Both the position numbers and the translations under genes were made by a program. The notes beneath the pieces are model-generated. The model had not been told where the DNA came from. It saw only the letters and a program-made list of their open reading frames with translations, and did not search any database. Below are positions 44,752-56,464 of a stretch of DNA of 64,000 nucleotides, in pieces. Position 1 is the first letter of the stretch. Each line of letters begins with the position of its first letter. This stretch comes from Collybiopsis luxurians FD-317 M1 (Eukaryota > Basidiomycota > Agaricomycetes > Agaricales > Omphalotaceae). Location: positions 1,167,500 to 1,231,499 of the forward strand of contig KN834749.1 of assembly GCA_000827265.1 (NCBI GenBank), in the 5' to 3' direction.

Positions 44752-46791
44752 ATGGTATCTCCAATTTGGACAGCTTCTTCTGAAGGCCACCTCGATGAAC
44801 TCGAACAACTCTTGAAGAACGCCTCCAATGTCGATGTCAACGTGAAAGGTACATAGCTTATACCGTATTTTCCCAAGTTTTCGGTGTCTTATTAAATACT
44901 CAGACGATACGGGAGTTACTCCGCTCATTGCCGCTGTTAAAAATGGTCACCTTGAGGTGATTCAGGCTTTGTTAGCTCATGGTACATACTTTTTTTTTTT
45001 CTTTGTTTCTTGCATTAGACTCAATGAGGCCACAGGTGCTGACCCCATGAGCGCCTCGAATCAAGGTCCCCCGCAATCTTATACACAAGATCCAGTAATT
45101 CTAGAGCTTCTCATCTCTGCCCAGGCAAAAACTACCCCTCCACCTAACGAAAATGGATTCTATCCTGAATCCTACTCTTATTATCCTCCCCCACCCCCAG
45201 AAGGAGCTGTCTTTTATCCTCATCCTCCGCCTGACTCTCAGTCAGTTCTCGGACCAGGCAATCTGCCTCCTCCCGAAATCGCCCGCTTGATTCCGTGTAG
45301 GTACTTTCCTGCCTGTCGATATGGTTCCTCTTGCTTGTTTGCACACCCACAAGGACCGTATATATCTGGTCCCTTACCTCCGCCCGCTCAATACCCAGCT
45401 CCTTACGACCCGATGAACCCTAGTTTTCCCCCTAATTATTATCCCATGTCCCCACCTTCTTTTCAGCCTCCTCCGCCCAACGGCATGAATCCAATCCTTT
45501 CACCTGCCAATAGTGTCCCAGTACCTCAGCCCTCTGAAATGGTGCAACCCTTTAGCCCTAATGGCCCGCCACCGGCACCTTATACTGCTGGCTCTCCTTC
45601 GACTCCCTTCCATCAGCCTGCATCCGTACCTATGCCTGCGCCGCCTATTCCTCCCACATACCATCAGCCCCAGCCTCCACATTTACCTCAACAGCAACCT
45701 CCAATGCCGCCCAACGTTTACAACACCTCCCCCCATGCCCCCCCATTTCTTGTTCAACCGAATGGTGTCCCTCAGTATCCACCTCCTCCACCACTCGGCT
45801 ATGCTGATGGCGCTAACAAATCTCCACCTTTGAATCCCCAGCCCGACGCTTTCACGACTTCCGCTCCCCAAGGCCCACCAGCTCCGCCCCGCGAGCATGT
45901 GGCACATGCCCGCCGAGGCAGCGTGCCTCGCGGACCATTCAATTCTCGCAAACCCCCTTGCTTATTCTACCCAGCCGGTAGATGTAAAAATGGGTAAGCC
46001 CATTTATCATTGCTATTCTAATAACTTCTGATCTGAATTACGCTTAGTGATGACTGTCGTTTCCCTCACATCCTGCCGTCGGAGTATCCTGCTCAGTTCG
46101 GCGGTGGAAGGGGAGGCGCCCCTCGCGCTCCTCGTGGTCATGTACATGGCAACAACCACGGTCACGCTAATGGTCTAGATGCCAAGATGGCATCTCTTTC
46201 AATGCGAGATGTGAGCTGATTTGTGTTAAGAATCCTTCATTTAGCTAACATTCGGGTATTTTTCCTAGTTACGCCCCCCGAATGGGCATGCCATCGAAAG
46301 CCATGCCAAGTTGGACAACAATCGCCCTCGAATTCCTCAAGGCTCTAAAAACGGTGCCAACGCTTCGAGCAACAACAAACGTTTGCCTCCGATAAAGCAG
46401 CAGCGAGTTCCCAACGCCGATGAATTTCCGGTTCTAGGTAATTTGGCTTCACCGCCTGCAAAATCTGTTGGAGTCAATGGTTACTTCAACAATGGCCACA
46501 CGGGACCCACTGCAGCTCAGGTCTTGCAAGCACCTGCCCCTCGTAAAGACAGTCCTATGGCGAATGGAACTGCGACGAGCACTCCATCGGATTCTGCCTC
46601 TGTCAAGGTCAGTATTTGTGATGTTATATGCTCCTCGGTGCTGAAATCAGCCCTCATAGGATATCGAGACGAAGCTAGTTCCCCAACCACCTCCAACTCA
46701 ATCGGCTGCTCAAAAATTGCCCATCTCGTTTGCCGCCATCGCCGCCAATGGAGTTCCAGAAGCTGCGGCTGAGGTGTCTGTATCCGCTTAA
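44752..46791 (+). CDS. Ankyrin-repeat and CCCH zinc-finger protein, probable RNA-binding
   Basis: Exons 44752-44848, 44904-44981, 45036-45993, 46048-46210, 46269-46607 and 46660-46791 give 588 residues. Residues of about 1-65 form two ankyrin-like repeats (EGHLDELEQLLKN, TPLIAAVKNGHLEVIQALLAHG). Two CCCH fingers follow, one C-x5-C-x5-C-x3-H (from CRYFPAC) and one C-x7-C-x5-C-x3-H (from CLFYPAGRC), separated by about 210 residues of Pro-rich low complexity. Such fingers usually bind RNA. The C-terminal region contains NADEFPVLG, a PAM2/La-like short motif seen in RNA-binding proteins. Function is inferred from domains only. Confidence 0.83.
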
Positions 46792-47244
46792 AGGATATTA
46801 CCATTGTATCATCCCGCGAGTCTGTTCAAAACGGACTCTGTAGATTTGTTCCTCTGCTTGCTCTAGCTCGTTGTATTTACTCGTCTTATTCTCCTTGTTT
46901 TGGGTTATCTCCTTTTTCCTGCTACATTTATCGCCAGTCTATCCCGCACTTATACATCACACAGATCCTAAGTACATTGATTTTCATAACGCATGTTGTT
47001 TTCTTTCCGTCGTACTTCATTTTTGAATCGTGCATGCTTCATTTCATTTACCGTTCTTGTAGATATGTTGTGCGAGCGCGCTCTCGATCTTTCTTTCAAG
47101 TTCTCATTCTACATAATCTACACTTATTGATATTCACATCACTTCTTTTTGTCTTGTCCACGACCTTTTTATTGTGTATGATGGACTCACTGTCTTCACG
47201 GTAATTTTGACGTAGTTTATGTTCGCACTATGTACTCTGCCAAT
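46792..47244. other. Convergent intergenic region (two 3' untranslated regions)
   Basis: About 450 bp of T-rich sequence between the CCCH gene and ADE5,7, which converge here. It should hold both 3' ends; no other feature is visible. Confidence 0.5.
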
Positions 47245-50051
47245 CTACATTGGAGTCCATACATGTATGTTCTCCATCTTTACTCCCGGCTCCAATTTAA
47301 CCTGGCCAATCTGATAGACTGCCGCCTCCCCTCCCTTTTGCAACGCTTCTATCGCTGCAGAGATATTGCTTGAGCTAATAATGAGGACCATGCCAATACC
47401 GTTGTTGAAAGTTCTCGCCATCTCCAGCGGTTCCACGCCACCGTGCTTCATGAGGAAGCGAAAAACGGGTGGAAGCTCCCATTTCGAAGCATCGATAGTA
47501 CATCCAATGTCTTTCGGTAGCACACGAGGAATGTTTTCGGTGAAACCTCCGCCTGTGATGTGAGACATGGCCTTGATGAGGCCTGCCTGAGCCACAGGAA
47601 GAATTTGTCTAATGTAAATCGCTGTGGGTTCGAGCAACGCTCGGCCAAGTGTGAGAGTGCGGTCCCAAGGACACAAAGATGAGTAAGACAAGTTGGCGTT
47701 TTCGAGAATTTTTCTGACGAGGGAAAACCCATTCGAATGAAGTCCTGATGAAGCGACACCGAGAAGAATGTCTCCAGGAACAATGTCGTCGGAGGGCAGA
47801 ATTTGATTCCTCTCAACTGCGCCGAAGGCAAATCCGGCGAGATCATAGTCCCCTGAATTCGAACTGCGTTAATAGGGAAAGAAACAACGAAATTTGACAC
47901 TAACCAGCGTTGTACATCCCAGGCATCTCAGCGGTCTCACCCCCGATTAAGGCACAGTTGGCTTGTCGACAGCCTTCAGCTATGCCCTTAATCACTTGAG
48001 AAGCGACCGGAACGTCGAGCTTGTTACAACCAAAATAATCTAAGAAACCAAGAGGCTCTGCACCCTGCACGAGAAGGTCGTTGACAGACATGGCTACCAA
48101 GTCGATGCCTATAGTACGATTTTAGAGGCTGAATGATGAAAATAAATTGGACGCCGTACCAACAGTATCATGGATGCCAATGTCCATTGCTACGCGAAGC
48201 TTAGTACCAACGCCATCTGTACCACTCACAAGCACGGGATCTGAATACCCTGTTGCTTTCAAGTCGAAGACACCGCCGAAACCACCAATCTCAGCATCGG
48301 CGCCACTTCGACGTGTAGAACGCACAAAGGGCTTGATTGCTTCGACGAGAGAGTTGCCCGCGTCTACTGATACGCCAGCCTGGGCGTAAGTCAAGCCCTT
48401 CGTTGGTCTGGGTCCATTTAGTGCTCTGGGGAAAATGAGGTGGAAAAGACGAGGAGAACGTTTGTGTAGTCGTACCTATGAGCGATATCACGTCTGAATG
48501 TTTTACCTTCAAATGATATTTGATCTACACATTGGTAGACCAATCTCAAGGCCTCTTCCAGCGTAGGTGCATAAGAGGTAGCCACCAAGACGCGACCTCC
48601 CGCGGTAAAGGCCTGGCCTGATTTTGATTCTGTGCCGGCGTGGAACACAACGACATCTGTAATAAAGTTAGTCTCAGGTGGGCGGCACAACAATGAGACT
48701 TACTTGAGGGTAATGGTCCGATCTTGATTTCTTTGCCCTTGGAATAACTTCCTGGGTATCCGGCAGAAGCCAGGACGACAGAAACTGCGACACCACTTTG
48801 CAGAGGAATAGACACACTGTCGAGGCGGCGTTCCGCACAAGCCTGGCGAGAATTGAGTATTGACTGACCAAGGACAAAACATTACTTACAAGTAGAATGG
48901 CGGCTAAATCAGCCTTTTGGTCAAGAAGCAGCATAAGAGCTTCAGTCTCTGGATCTCCGAAACGGACATTGTACTCCAGGACTTTCGGACCTTTTGGAGT
49001 GAGCATAAACCCAGTGAAGAGCATGCCGACGAACGGAAAACCTGATGATCGATGAGAGGTGAACTTGTGATCAAGAAAGATGCAAACCATCTTTGCGCAT
49101 TCCGTCGATGGTGGGTCGGAGTGCTTCATCCATGATTTGTTTCATGATCGCGGGGGAGGCAACTGGGGCAGGAGCATAAGCCCCCATGCCACCAGTATTC
49201 GGCCCGACGTCGCCTTCTCCGATACGTTTGTGGTCTTGGGCTGCAGGAAGGGGAACGATGGTGTATCCATCCGAAAAAGCGAGAACAGAGATTTCTGGGC
49301 CTGTTAAAAGCTCTTCGATGACGACTTGGCCACCTATAGAAAGCAAAAGGTCGATGCCAATAAAGAAAAATTTAAATCGAAACATGCCTGCAGCTCCAAA
49401 AATGTTGGCGACTAAAATTTCCTTTAGTCCTTCAATCGCTTCCTCTTGTGTCTGGGGGATAAGAACGCCCTTGCCGGCTGCAAGACCGTCAGCTTTTAGG
49501 ACGACCTGATGGTTGCAGATCTTGACATAGTCAATGGCTTGGTCGATCTGACTCGATTGAAAGACGCGGTATTCGGCGGTAGGGATGGAATGTCGGGCCA
49601 TAAAATCTTTGGAGAAGGCCTTGGAGCCTTCCATTCTGGCCGCCATAGGACTTGGCCCAAAGACAGGGATTCCGACTAGATAAGGGATTACTTGGGCGAT
49701 TGGAATCGATTTTTGCCGCAAAACGTACCTTTTCGAAAGTACAACTCGACGCCATCGACCAAGGGCTGCTCAGGACCTGGGACGACAAGATTTATCTATG
49801 ATAGCGATCATGAGATGGAGGCAAAATGTTGGAAATCATGAGTCAAAAAGTACATCGTTCTTTACGGCGAATTGTACGAGTTGGGCAAAGTCATTGGAGG
49901 GAATGTTGATATTTGTGGTCTTTGGTTGTCGATCGGTCCCTCCATTCCCTGGACAGACGTATATGTGCTCAACGAGAGAGGACTGGGCTAATTTCCAGGT
50001 CAAGGCATGCTCTCTACCTCCAGCGCCGAGGACGAGGATGTTGAGGCTCAT
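47245..50051 (-). CDS. ADE5,7: Bifunctional purine enzyme: glycinamide ribotide synthetase (GARS) plus aminoimidazole ribotide synthetase (AIRS)
   Basis: Exons 49854-50051, 49729-49795, 49388-49675, 49088-49333, 48890-49041, 48704-48842, 48476-48656, 48160-48425, 47905-48108 and 47245-47852 give 782 residues, close to the yeast enzyme. The N-terminal GARS half starts [17 protein letters not shown] and has the ATP-grasp elements [14 protein letters not shown] and [10 protein letters not shown]. The AIRS half starts [14 protein letters not shown] and has [21 protein letters not shown] and [10 protein letters not shown]. These are steps 2 and 5 of de novo purine synthesis. Intron 3 (49334-49387) is GC-AG (GCAG|GCATGT). 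Confidence 0.97.
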
Positions 50052-50338
50052 GGAATGCTGAAAGCAAGATTTGGATTTTGAAATAGGTAAACCAAAGAAA
50101 TTTTGTATGATATCAATTTTAATAGGTATAGTGCGTACATAGTATATAGCTTGTAAATTATTCAGGACTACTGGACCAGCAATCGATGGTTGAATGCAGA
50201 CTGGCTGTACTTACTTCAGTCAATCCGTATGTAGGCTAGACACAGACCACGTGTCTTCCTTTCTGTTCTCAGTTTGGGCTTAACCGCCCGCCTATTCAAC
50301 CAGCCAACCGTCATCGTCTTCCTTCTTCATCACTAACA

Positions 50339-53300
50339 ATGGCCTACTTTGGGGCGGAACCCTTTGAGGAGGTCAGCAAGATTTTCTGCTAAGGTTGTTC
50401 GTTATAGCCCAAATTTATCTAACCTTGTCTTAGTCGCAAGGCGATGATGGAGCAACCAAGTTGGCTTCCCCAGACGAATTGAAAGCCTTTTATCAGGACA
50501 TGGAGAAGAGAGAACGGCAGCATCATCTCGAGCGAAAGGCATCTAGGCGAAAATCAATGTTCTCTCGTAATAGGCCGGCTAAAACTACAACCCCAAGTGC
50601 TGCGGCTAGCCGTGGTCCTGAATCCGAACCACCACTCGAGCCGCCAAAAACGGCGACTGCTGCTGCCAGTCTGGCGCCAAAACCGTCAGAAACACAGGAT
50701 GATATGGATACTTCGGAACAGAATGAGAAAAACGACACTGTAGCCAACAATTTTCCCGCCGCACGTTCAATTATTCCGGATACTTTAAAGGAACTTCCTG
50801 CTTGGTACACAAAAGATGACTGGGCTTCCACAACGTCTTTTCGAGTCAGGTTTCCTATCCACAATCCAGTTGGACCTCGCTATTACCGGAATTATCATCT
50901 CATCCCTCCTTCCTTGTATCGACCCGGTGCGCGTCCCCCATCCGTTTTCTCCCCTTCCTTTCCCGCGATGGGTACAAACTCGATGCCGGAGCGTCTTGAC
51001 GAGTCTAGTAAGATGCCAGGTCCTAGTAGAACACCGTCCCACTCTCCACTCCCCACTCCAAGTTCTTCGCAGACACGTGTGGCAGACTTGGGTATTAAAC
51101 CTCGATCTCGAAAAACTTCCCAAACAGCTCATGATAATGTTGACCTGCTAGATGTTTCTGACCCTTGGGGCACCAACTGGCACCATGAATCCCCATACGA
51201 CATTGGTCTGGGAAGTGCTGGCCCTGGAGCCCCGGATGCCGACGTGAGTTTTTATATTTACACTTTCATTTTTTCATCGACGCTCATGCACATTTTTTCT
51301 TAGCCTTCTCGGTCTCGTCGATCGAGTATGACTGCGCAAGCTAGACGGAAAACAGTGACACCCTCTCCTCTATCGCAATCTACTTCAGCGATTCATTTGC
51401 AGGCTCCGCTGGCAGAAGGCTCTCACATGCCCAGAAAGCTGAGCAAGCGGCGTGGCTTGTCTGGTATATTTGGCAGCTACGGTAAAAGTCATCAGCCCAA
51501 TTCACATTCATTACCCAACTCGCCTGTCGGTGATATACGCCCACATTCCTCGCCGTCGCACGATGATAGATCAAAGAGGGCTTCTACTATGCCCCCGGGT
51601 CCTCCGCCGTCGAACAAGTCTATCTCCGCTGTGAAAAAGGATAGACGAGGAAGCATTCTCGGGAGGCTGACCAAACGGTTCAGTGTCACTAGGAAACAGC
51701 CAAACGGAATCGCTCTTGACGGTCTGCCTCACACAGAAGATCATAGTATTGGAATTCGGGCAGCTTTTAATAAATCTTCTGAAAAACTCTCGAAGCGAGT
51801 TCCTCCCCCTTCGTTTGACGATCTGCAGGTTGACGAAGTTCCTGCAAAAGTTGTGCAGGACCCGGACCGAAGGTCGTCAATCTCTGTTGATGCCTCGTTT
51901 CCCGCAGCAGGAAAATTGACGGTGGCTAATCCGGATGCCCCGGGTTCTGAAATTAGTACGCCCCCACACAACGAGGCTCCTTTGCCCGCTGATTCACTAG
52001 ATTCTCAGCAACGGCGAAGCACCGAAAAGCGCTTCTCTAATACCCAGTCAAACCCTTTGTATTTCGCCATTAACTCATTTTCACCATCTTCGTCTGCGCA
52101 GGCGCAGACACCCGATTTGAATACGGTAATTAAACCTTTCGAACAGGTGCCGTTGAATGGCCATGTCGATCCTGAGGCTGCATCGTCCCGTCAAGGCAAT
52201 GGAGGTTCCAATTATTCTGCTGAGAGACGTTCTCTGGAGGATAAACCTCTACCAAAGCCATCAGAACGAGCGACGAGTCCTGATAATACACATCGTTCCT
52301 TAGAAAACCAGCGGCCTCATTCTCCCGAGCGTGGCCCCCCACCTCCCTCTTCTACTACTAAACCCATCCCTCTTCCTGATGTCTCGGTCGCTCCTCCTCC
52401 TCCGTCTGCCACCACCAAGCCCATTCCTCTACCTAGCAATCTTGTGCCTATACCTCCTTCAGCCACGACTAAACCTATTCCTCTCCCTAATACTACACAA
52501 TTACCTCTTTCGGCAAATGACACTGTCTGGCATTCTTCTTCCCACCTCGCAGTGGCTGAGGCCAGTGTAGATGATTCACCGCTTTCTGCTGCTTCGATGT
52601 TGGCTAATCCTCCGACGCCCAACTTTGTGGATGATGCACCTATACCGGAACCTGCACCTGCAACAAGACGTTCATCTTCTCGAGAACCTTCACCAGGTAT
52701 CAGCTCAGTAACCGCTAGAGAGACAGAAACTTTCAAGTTGATACGTACAAAGTCGGGCAATGTCCAAACTGTCGGCGAGACGATTCTGGCTGCCGGAGAA
52801 CAATGGGGAGTGGTAGAGGAGGCCTCACCAAACAAGAAGACTAGTAAATCTAAAGACAAGGATCGGACTAGCAGCTCGAGGTCAGACCGGGATCATACGG
52901 ACTCAAGGGACCGTGATGTGCGCAGGGAGTCTCGGAGACAAGAAAAGAAAGCTGAAGTGACGGAAAGCAACGACCGACGGGCTAAACGGAGTTCACGATC
53001 CCAATCACAAAGACAGCTTTCCGTCGACGATCTTCCTCGTACACAACCATCATATAGTGATCAACCTTTGGGACGTTCCAGTAGTGTGGAGAGCCAACGC
53101 GCTCCTATCCCCGAGTACATGCGCCAGCAGCATGACGAAGGTCGACTAGGACGATCGAGAGAGAGTGGGCGACGAAGCAGTAGAAAGGCGTCTGAATCTC
53201 ACTCTGCGTCGCCCACTAAGCCTTCGTCGGCGTCTGCTCGGCCACTGGAACGTACGTCATCCAAGTCTGCCCGTCCAACCTCTGAGGTGCCTTCCGCTGC

Positions 53301-53835
53301 GGATCTCAATGCCCTTCGCGCCCGTGAAGCATGGGAGATGGAGCGATTGTACAAGGGTCGCAGCATGTATGGAATAGAACAACACGACCAGACTGTAGCC
53401 CCAACACCGGCAGTTCCTGTTTCTTCGAATTTACCGTCCAAAGGATCAACTAGTCCTACATCGAACAAGCCCAGCGGGGCAATACATGGTTCTAGTCATA
53501 CGTCATTTGTTGTACAGAATTTTGGGAATCAGGGATCTAGTTCGAACCAAATTTACCATTCCATGCCGACTCAACCTCCACCGATCATCTATACTTCCAC
53601 TTCTTTACCCGTCGCCTCCTCGCTTCCATTAACTACCTCTGCATCGTCTCTTCCCCGGGCATCTTCCTCTGACATTCTCAATTTTACTCGGATGCCCAAC
53701 CCTCTTCCGGAGCCTCCTCGAGAAACATCCACGCCGCCACGAATTTCGCAAACATTCTCAGATATCAACACTGCTAAAAATGGACGTCCTTCAGAATATT
53801 GGACAAATTTTGCGGAAGTTCCTACTGCTTATTGA
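50339..53835 (+). CDS. Large disordered Ser/Pro-rich protein of unknown function
   Basis: Exons 50339-50371, 50434-51243 and 51304-53835 give about 1124 residues. I do not recognise the family. An acidic start (MAYFGAEPFEE) leads to a short charged helix (LKAFYQDMEKRERQHHLERK). A more conserved-looking block (ARSIIPDTLKELPAWYTKDDW, HLIPPSLYRPG) follows. The rest is low-complexity, with basic Ser/Arg regions, three TTKPIPLP repeats, a helix around EAWEMERLYKGRSMYG and a terminal WTNFAEVPTAY. The Pro-rich repeats could bind SH3 domains, but this is speculation. The 33-nt first exon is supported by the in-frame GT/AG pair. Confidence 0.75.
52345..52500 (+). repeat. Three imperfect copies of a TTKPIPLP proline-rich repeat
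   Basis: Within the large disordered protein, three copies of (S/A)TTKPIPLP are spaced about 18 residues apart. The two spacers before copies 2 and 3 are proline-rich (VAPPPPS, VPIPPS). Confidence 0.7.
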
Positions 53836-54298
53836 ACCAACAAGTAAATTTTTCTTTTAACCACACACATAGATACCATTGTTTACTTAGTTACTGACAC
53901 TTCTCGCACCGATTGAAATTACGACTTTTGGACTCTGCTGGGGAAAGTGCGTAGATAATGCATCCTTCCATTCCTTTTTCTTCCTTCAGTGGGGCTTTTG
54001 AACTCTTCTTTCGTTCTTTTTACTTACTGTTGTGTTTCGCTTTGGTCATTTGTGAACCATACATATTACATGTTCATGTATTCTGTCACGATGAACTCTA
54101 AATTCGATTTGCATATGCATCACTTAGTACGGCTCTATGTAAGTATTGAAGTTTATTCGACATTTGTATTAACCTCCACTGCGAAGCGCTGCGCCGCGGT
54201 CGAGAAGCAACCCTGCGATTGGCTGTGGTGGTGAGTGTTAACATGTAAAATAAAAAGTAAAACCAAGACAGCCTTATCCTCTATCCCTATCCTCACTG
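53836..54298. other. Intergenic region between the disordered protein and the Lnt-like gene
   Basis: About 460 bp, T-rich, holding a 3' untranslated region and the promoter of the next gene. I see no supportable gene, RNA or repeat. Confidence 0.45.
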
Positions 54299-56098
54299 AT
54301 GAACTCCCTCCGCTACCAGCTTCTCCATGTACACAAGCATGAATTCCTTTTTACTGCAACAATCCTCTCCTCGTATTTCGCATCCACCGCAATCCCGTCG
54401 TTCATGCCCCTCGTACTTCACATTTCAATCTTATTATTTTATTCTCCCCATTTGTATAATGGGAGATCGTGGTTGAACACTCGAACATTCGCTCTCTGGA
54501 TCACCTTATCTGTATCAAAATCTTTGCACTGGTTGAGTCCTTCTCTCAACGCATTGTCCACGCCCTTCACATCCCTTCTTGTTCTTTTTGCTCATGGGGC
54601 TTTGACAAGCTTCGTTAACCTGTTCTTGGTTCTCTTGTGGACTCGATCACGAACATGGTTCGTTTCTTCTGACGTCCAGTTTCGTTCGTCCTGGATGCAG
54701 ACACTTTTCTTCCCAACTCTATCTGCGACAATCTGGTGGACGGTAGCATACCTTAGCCCGATCGGTTATTTCTCATCCTGGAGCCCGCTCATCGGGTTCC
54801 CAGCGTACGATTGGCTTATTCCGATTTTTGGCAGCCCTATTAGAGACTGGCTTGTGTCAGCCTGGGCCGTCGTCATCTCTGGGGCCGCAGAGGCGTGGTA
54901 CATGGGTGAGGAGAGTCCGGAAGAGACTCCTTTACTTGTCCAGGCACCTCCACTTTTCAGCGGAAACAATTCTTCCAATTCAACAGGACCGTTTGTACTT
55001 GGAGTAGTGTTGCTCGCTCTCACTGTACCTTCCTATGTCTCCTCGGGTCTACCGCGACCCGTCAGCGCGAGTGACTCTACCGCTCTTGCAGTTGGATGTG
55101 CTCTTCCGCATATGGGACGGAACCAGCACGAGCTCACACTTGAAGACTATATTAACGAGTCCGAGACCATGAATACCGCTCATATCATTCTATGGCCGGA
55201 AGGTGCAGTGAGGTTTGAAGACGAAACTGAACGAAATCAAGCTTTGGCAGAGGTCAGGAAGAAGATTACTTCTGCGTATGTTGGTGTGTCATTTGAGGAA
55301 GGTTATCAAAGCGGTGGACAATCTTTGAAACGCACGGGGCTAGCTCTGGTGTCGAAAAGATCCAATGATACACATTTACTCTATTATAAAAGGAATCTGG
55401 TCCCCAGTAAGTTTAATTTATACACTATCAATATATCCTTTCATCTCATGTCCTGTATAGTCGCAGAATCGTACCGTTTTCAGAAATCGTATGAACACCC
55501 CCCGGTGGCCGTAATAGAGTTGGGAATGCGAAAGAACTTTCCCTATCCCCCCAAGTTCCGAAATATTACAGTCACTGCGTCCATTTGCTTCGACTTTGCA
55601 ATGCCAGACCCGCTCGTCGATCTGCAATCGAGCATTCTGAAACCTGCACTCGTTCTTGGCCCGGCACGTACGTGGGATCTTGCTGTTGGTGCTACCATGT
55701 GGCAACAAGCGAAACAGCGGTCTTTGGAACTTGGGTCGATGATCCTTTGGTGCGATGGGGGTAAGGGGGGTGTGAGTGGAATCGTAGCTCCGGCGCAAGG
55801 GATAGATGAAATCATGCATATTGGCGAGGGGTCTTGGATCCGAACGGTAGGGCTCAAGTATCCTGCGGATGATCATCAAACTCTTTATGCGAGGATGGGA
55901 GGGTCTGGCCTGACGATAGGCATTATGTGGATTGTTCTGTCAGGTGGTTTAAGCGGAAGATTAATCCGGGTTGTGCCAGGTTTGCACGTTTTGCCGAGCC
56001 TGGTGAGCTTTCGAAGAGGCTTCGCTCGTTGGATGGAATCCAGACGAGAGAACTCAATCCAGGGTAGGAATGGTCCCAACCTGCTCATGGATGAATGA
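54299..56098 (+). CDS. Membrane-bound carbon-nitrogen hydrolase (nitrilase superfamily), apolipoprotein N-acyltransferase-like
   Basis: Exons 54299-55406 and 55461-56098 give about 581 residues; the 54-nt intron is stop-free, so an unspliced frame also exists. The N-terminal 210 or so residues are strongly hydrophobic, with about five or six predicted membrane spans. The soluble part has the nitrilase triad in order: glutamate in ILWPEGAVRFE, lysine in LLYYKRNLVP and cysteine in TASICFDFAMPDP. A further C-terminal hydrophobic segment (SGLTIGIMWIVLSG) follows. This plan, membrane bundle plus nitrilase domain plus C-terminal helix, is that of bacterial Lnt, which N-acylates lipoproteins. Fungi lack such lipoproteins, so the substrate is unknown. 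Confidence 0.85.
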   Translation: MNSLRYQLLHVHKHEFLFTATILSSYFASTAIPSFMPLVLHISILLFYSPHLYNGRSWLNTRTFALWITLSVSKSLHWLSPSLNALSTPFTSLLVLFAHGALTSFVNLFLVLLWTRSRTWFVSSDVQFRSSWMQTLFFPTLSATIWWTVAYLSPIGYFSSWSPLIGFPAYDWLIPIFGSPIRDWLVSAWAVVISGAAEAWYMGEESPEETPLLVQAPPLFSGNNSSNSTGPFVLGVVLLALTVPSYVSSGLPRPVSASDSTALAVGCALPHMGRNQHELTLEDYINESETMNTAHIILWPEGAVRFEDETERNQALAEVRKKITSAYVGVSFEEGYQSGGQSLKRTGLALVSKRSNDTHLLYYKRNLVPSKFNLYTINISFHLMSCIVAESYRFQKSYEHPPVAVIELGMRKNFPYPPKFRNITVTASICFDFAMPDPLVDLQSSILKPALVLGPARTWDLAVGATMWQQAKQRSLELGSMILWCDGGKGGVSGIVAPAQGIDEIMHIGEGSWIRTVGLKYPADDHQTLYARMGGSGLTIGIMWIVLSGGLSGRLIRVVPGLHVLPSLVSFRRGFARWMESRRENSIQGRNGPNLLMDE

Positions 56099-56464
56099 CC
56101 GGTGTAATTTCGATCGATCTTTCATTCTTTCTCCATCTTTTGTGTGTCTATAATGCTGTCATGATAACCTGTCCCTCTGTACTGAATTATATATGTACAC
56201 AGTGCTGCCGCACGGCCACTATTACACTTATACGCTTCGAGAACAATGATCCTCGTGCACTATTCACGAGGAAAGCTCGCGTATACCACGCCAACATGTT
56301 GCCCAAATCCCAAGTTGCTTGAAAAGTGTGAAATAGAAACTTGATGGGCACGGTCAGGTCTCTTGGAGAGACTTGACTAGGGCACTACAACGGCTTCTCC
56401 AACTCCAAAGCTCACGTCGAGGCTTGCTCGCAGCTTTCGCGGCTCTCTGCGCCAGTCAACGACT
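56099..56464. other. Intergenic region upstream of the unknown gene at 56.5 kb
   Basis: About 365 bp between the Lnt-like stop and the next start. It should contain a 3' untranslated region and a promoter. No other feature is recognised. Confidence 0.45.
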
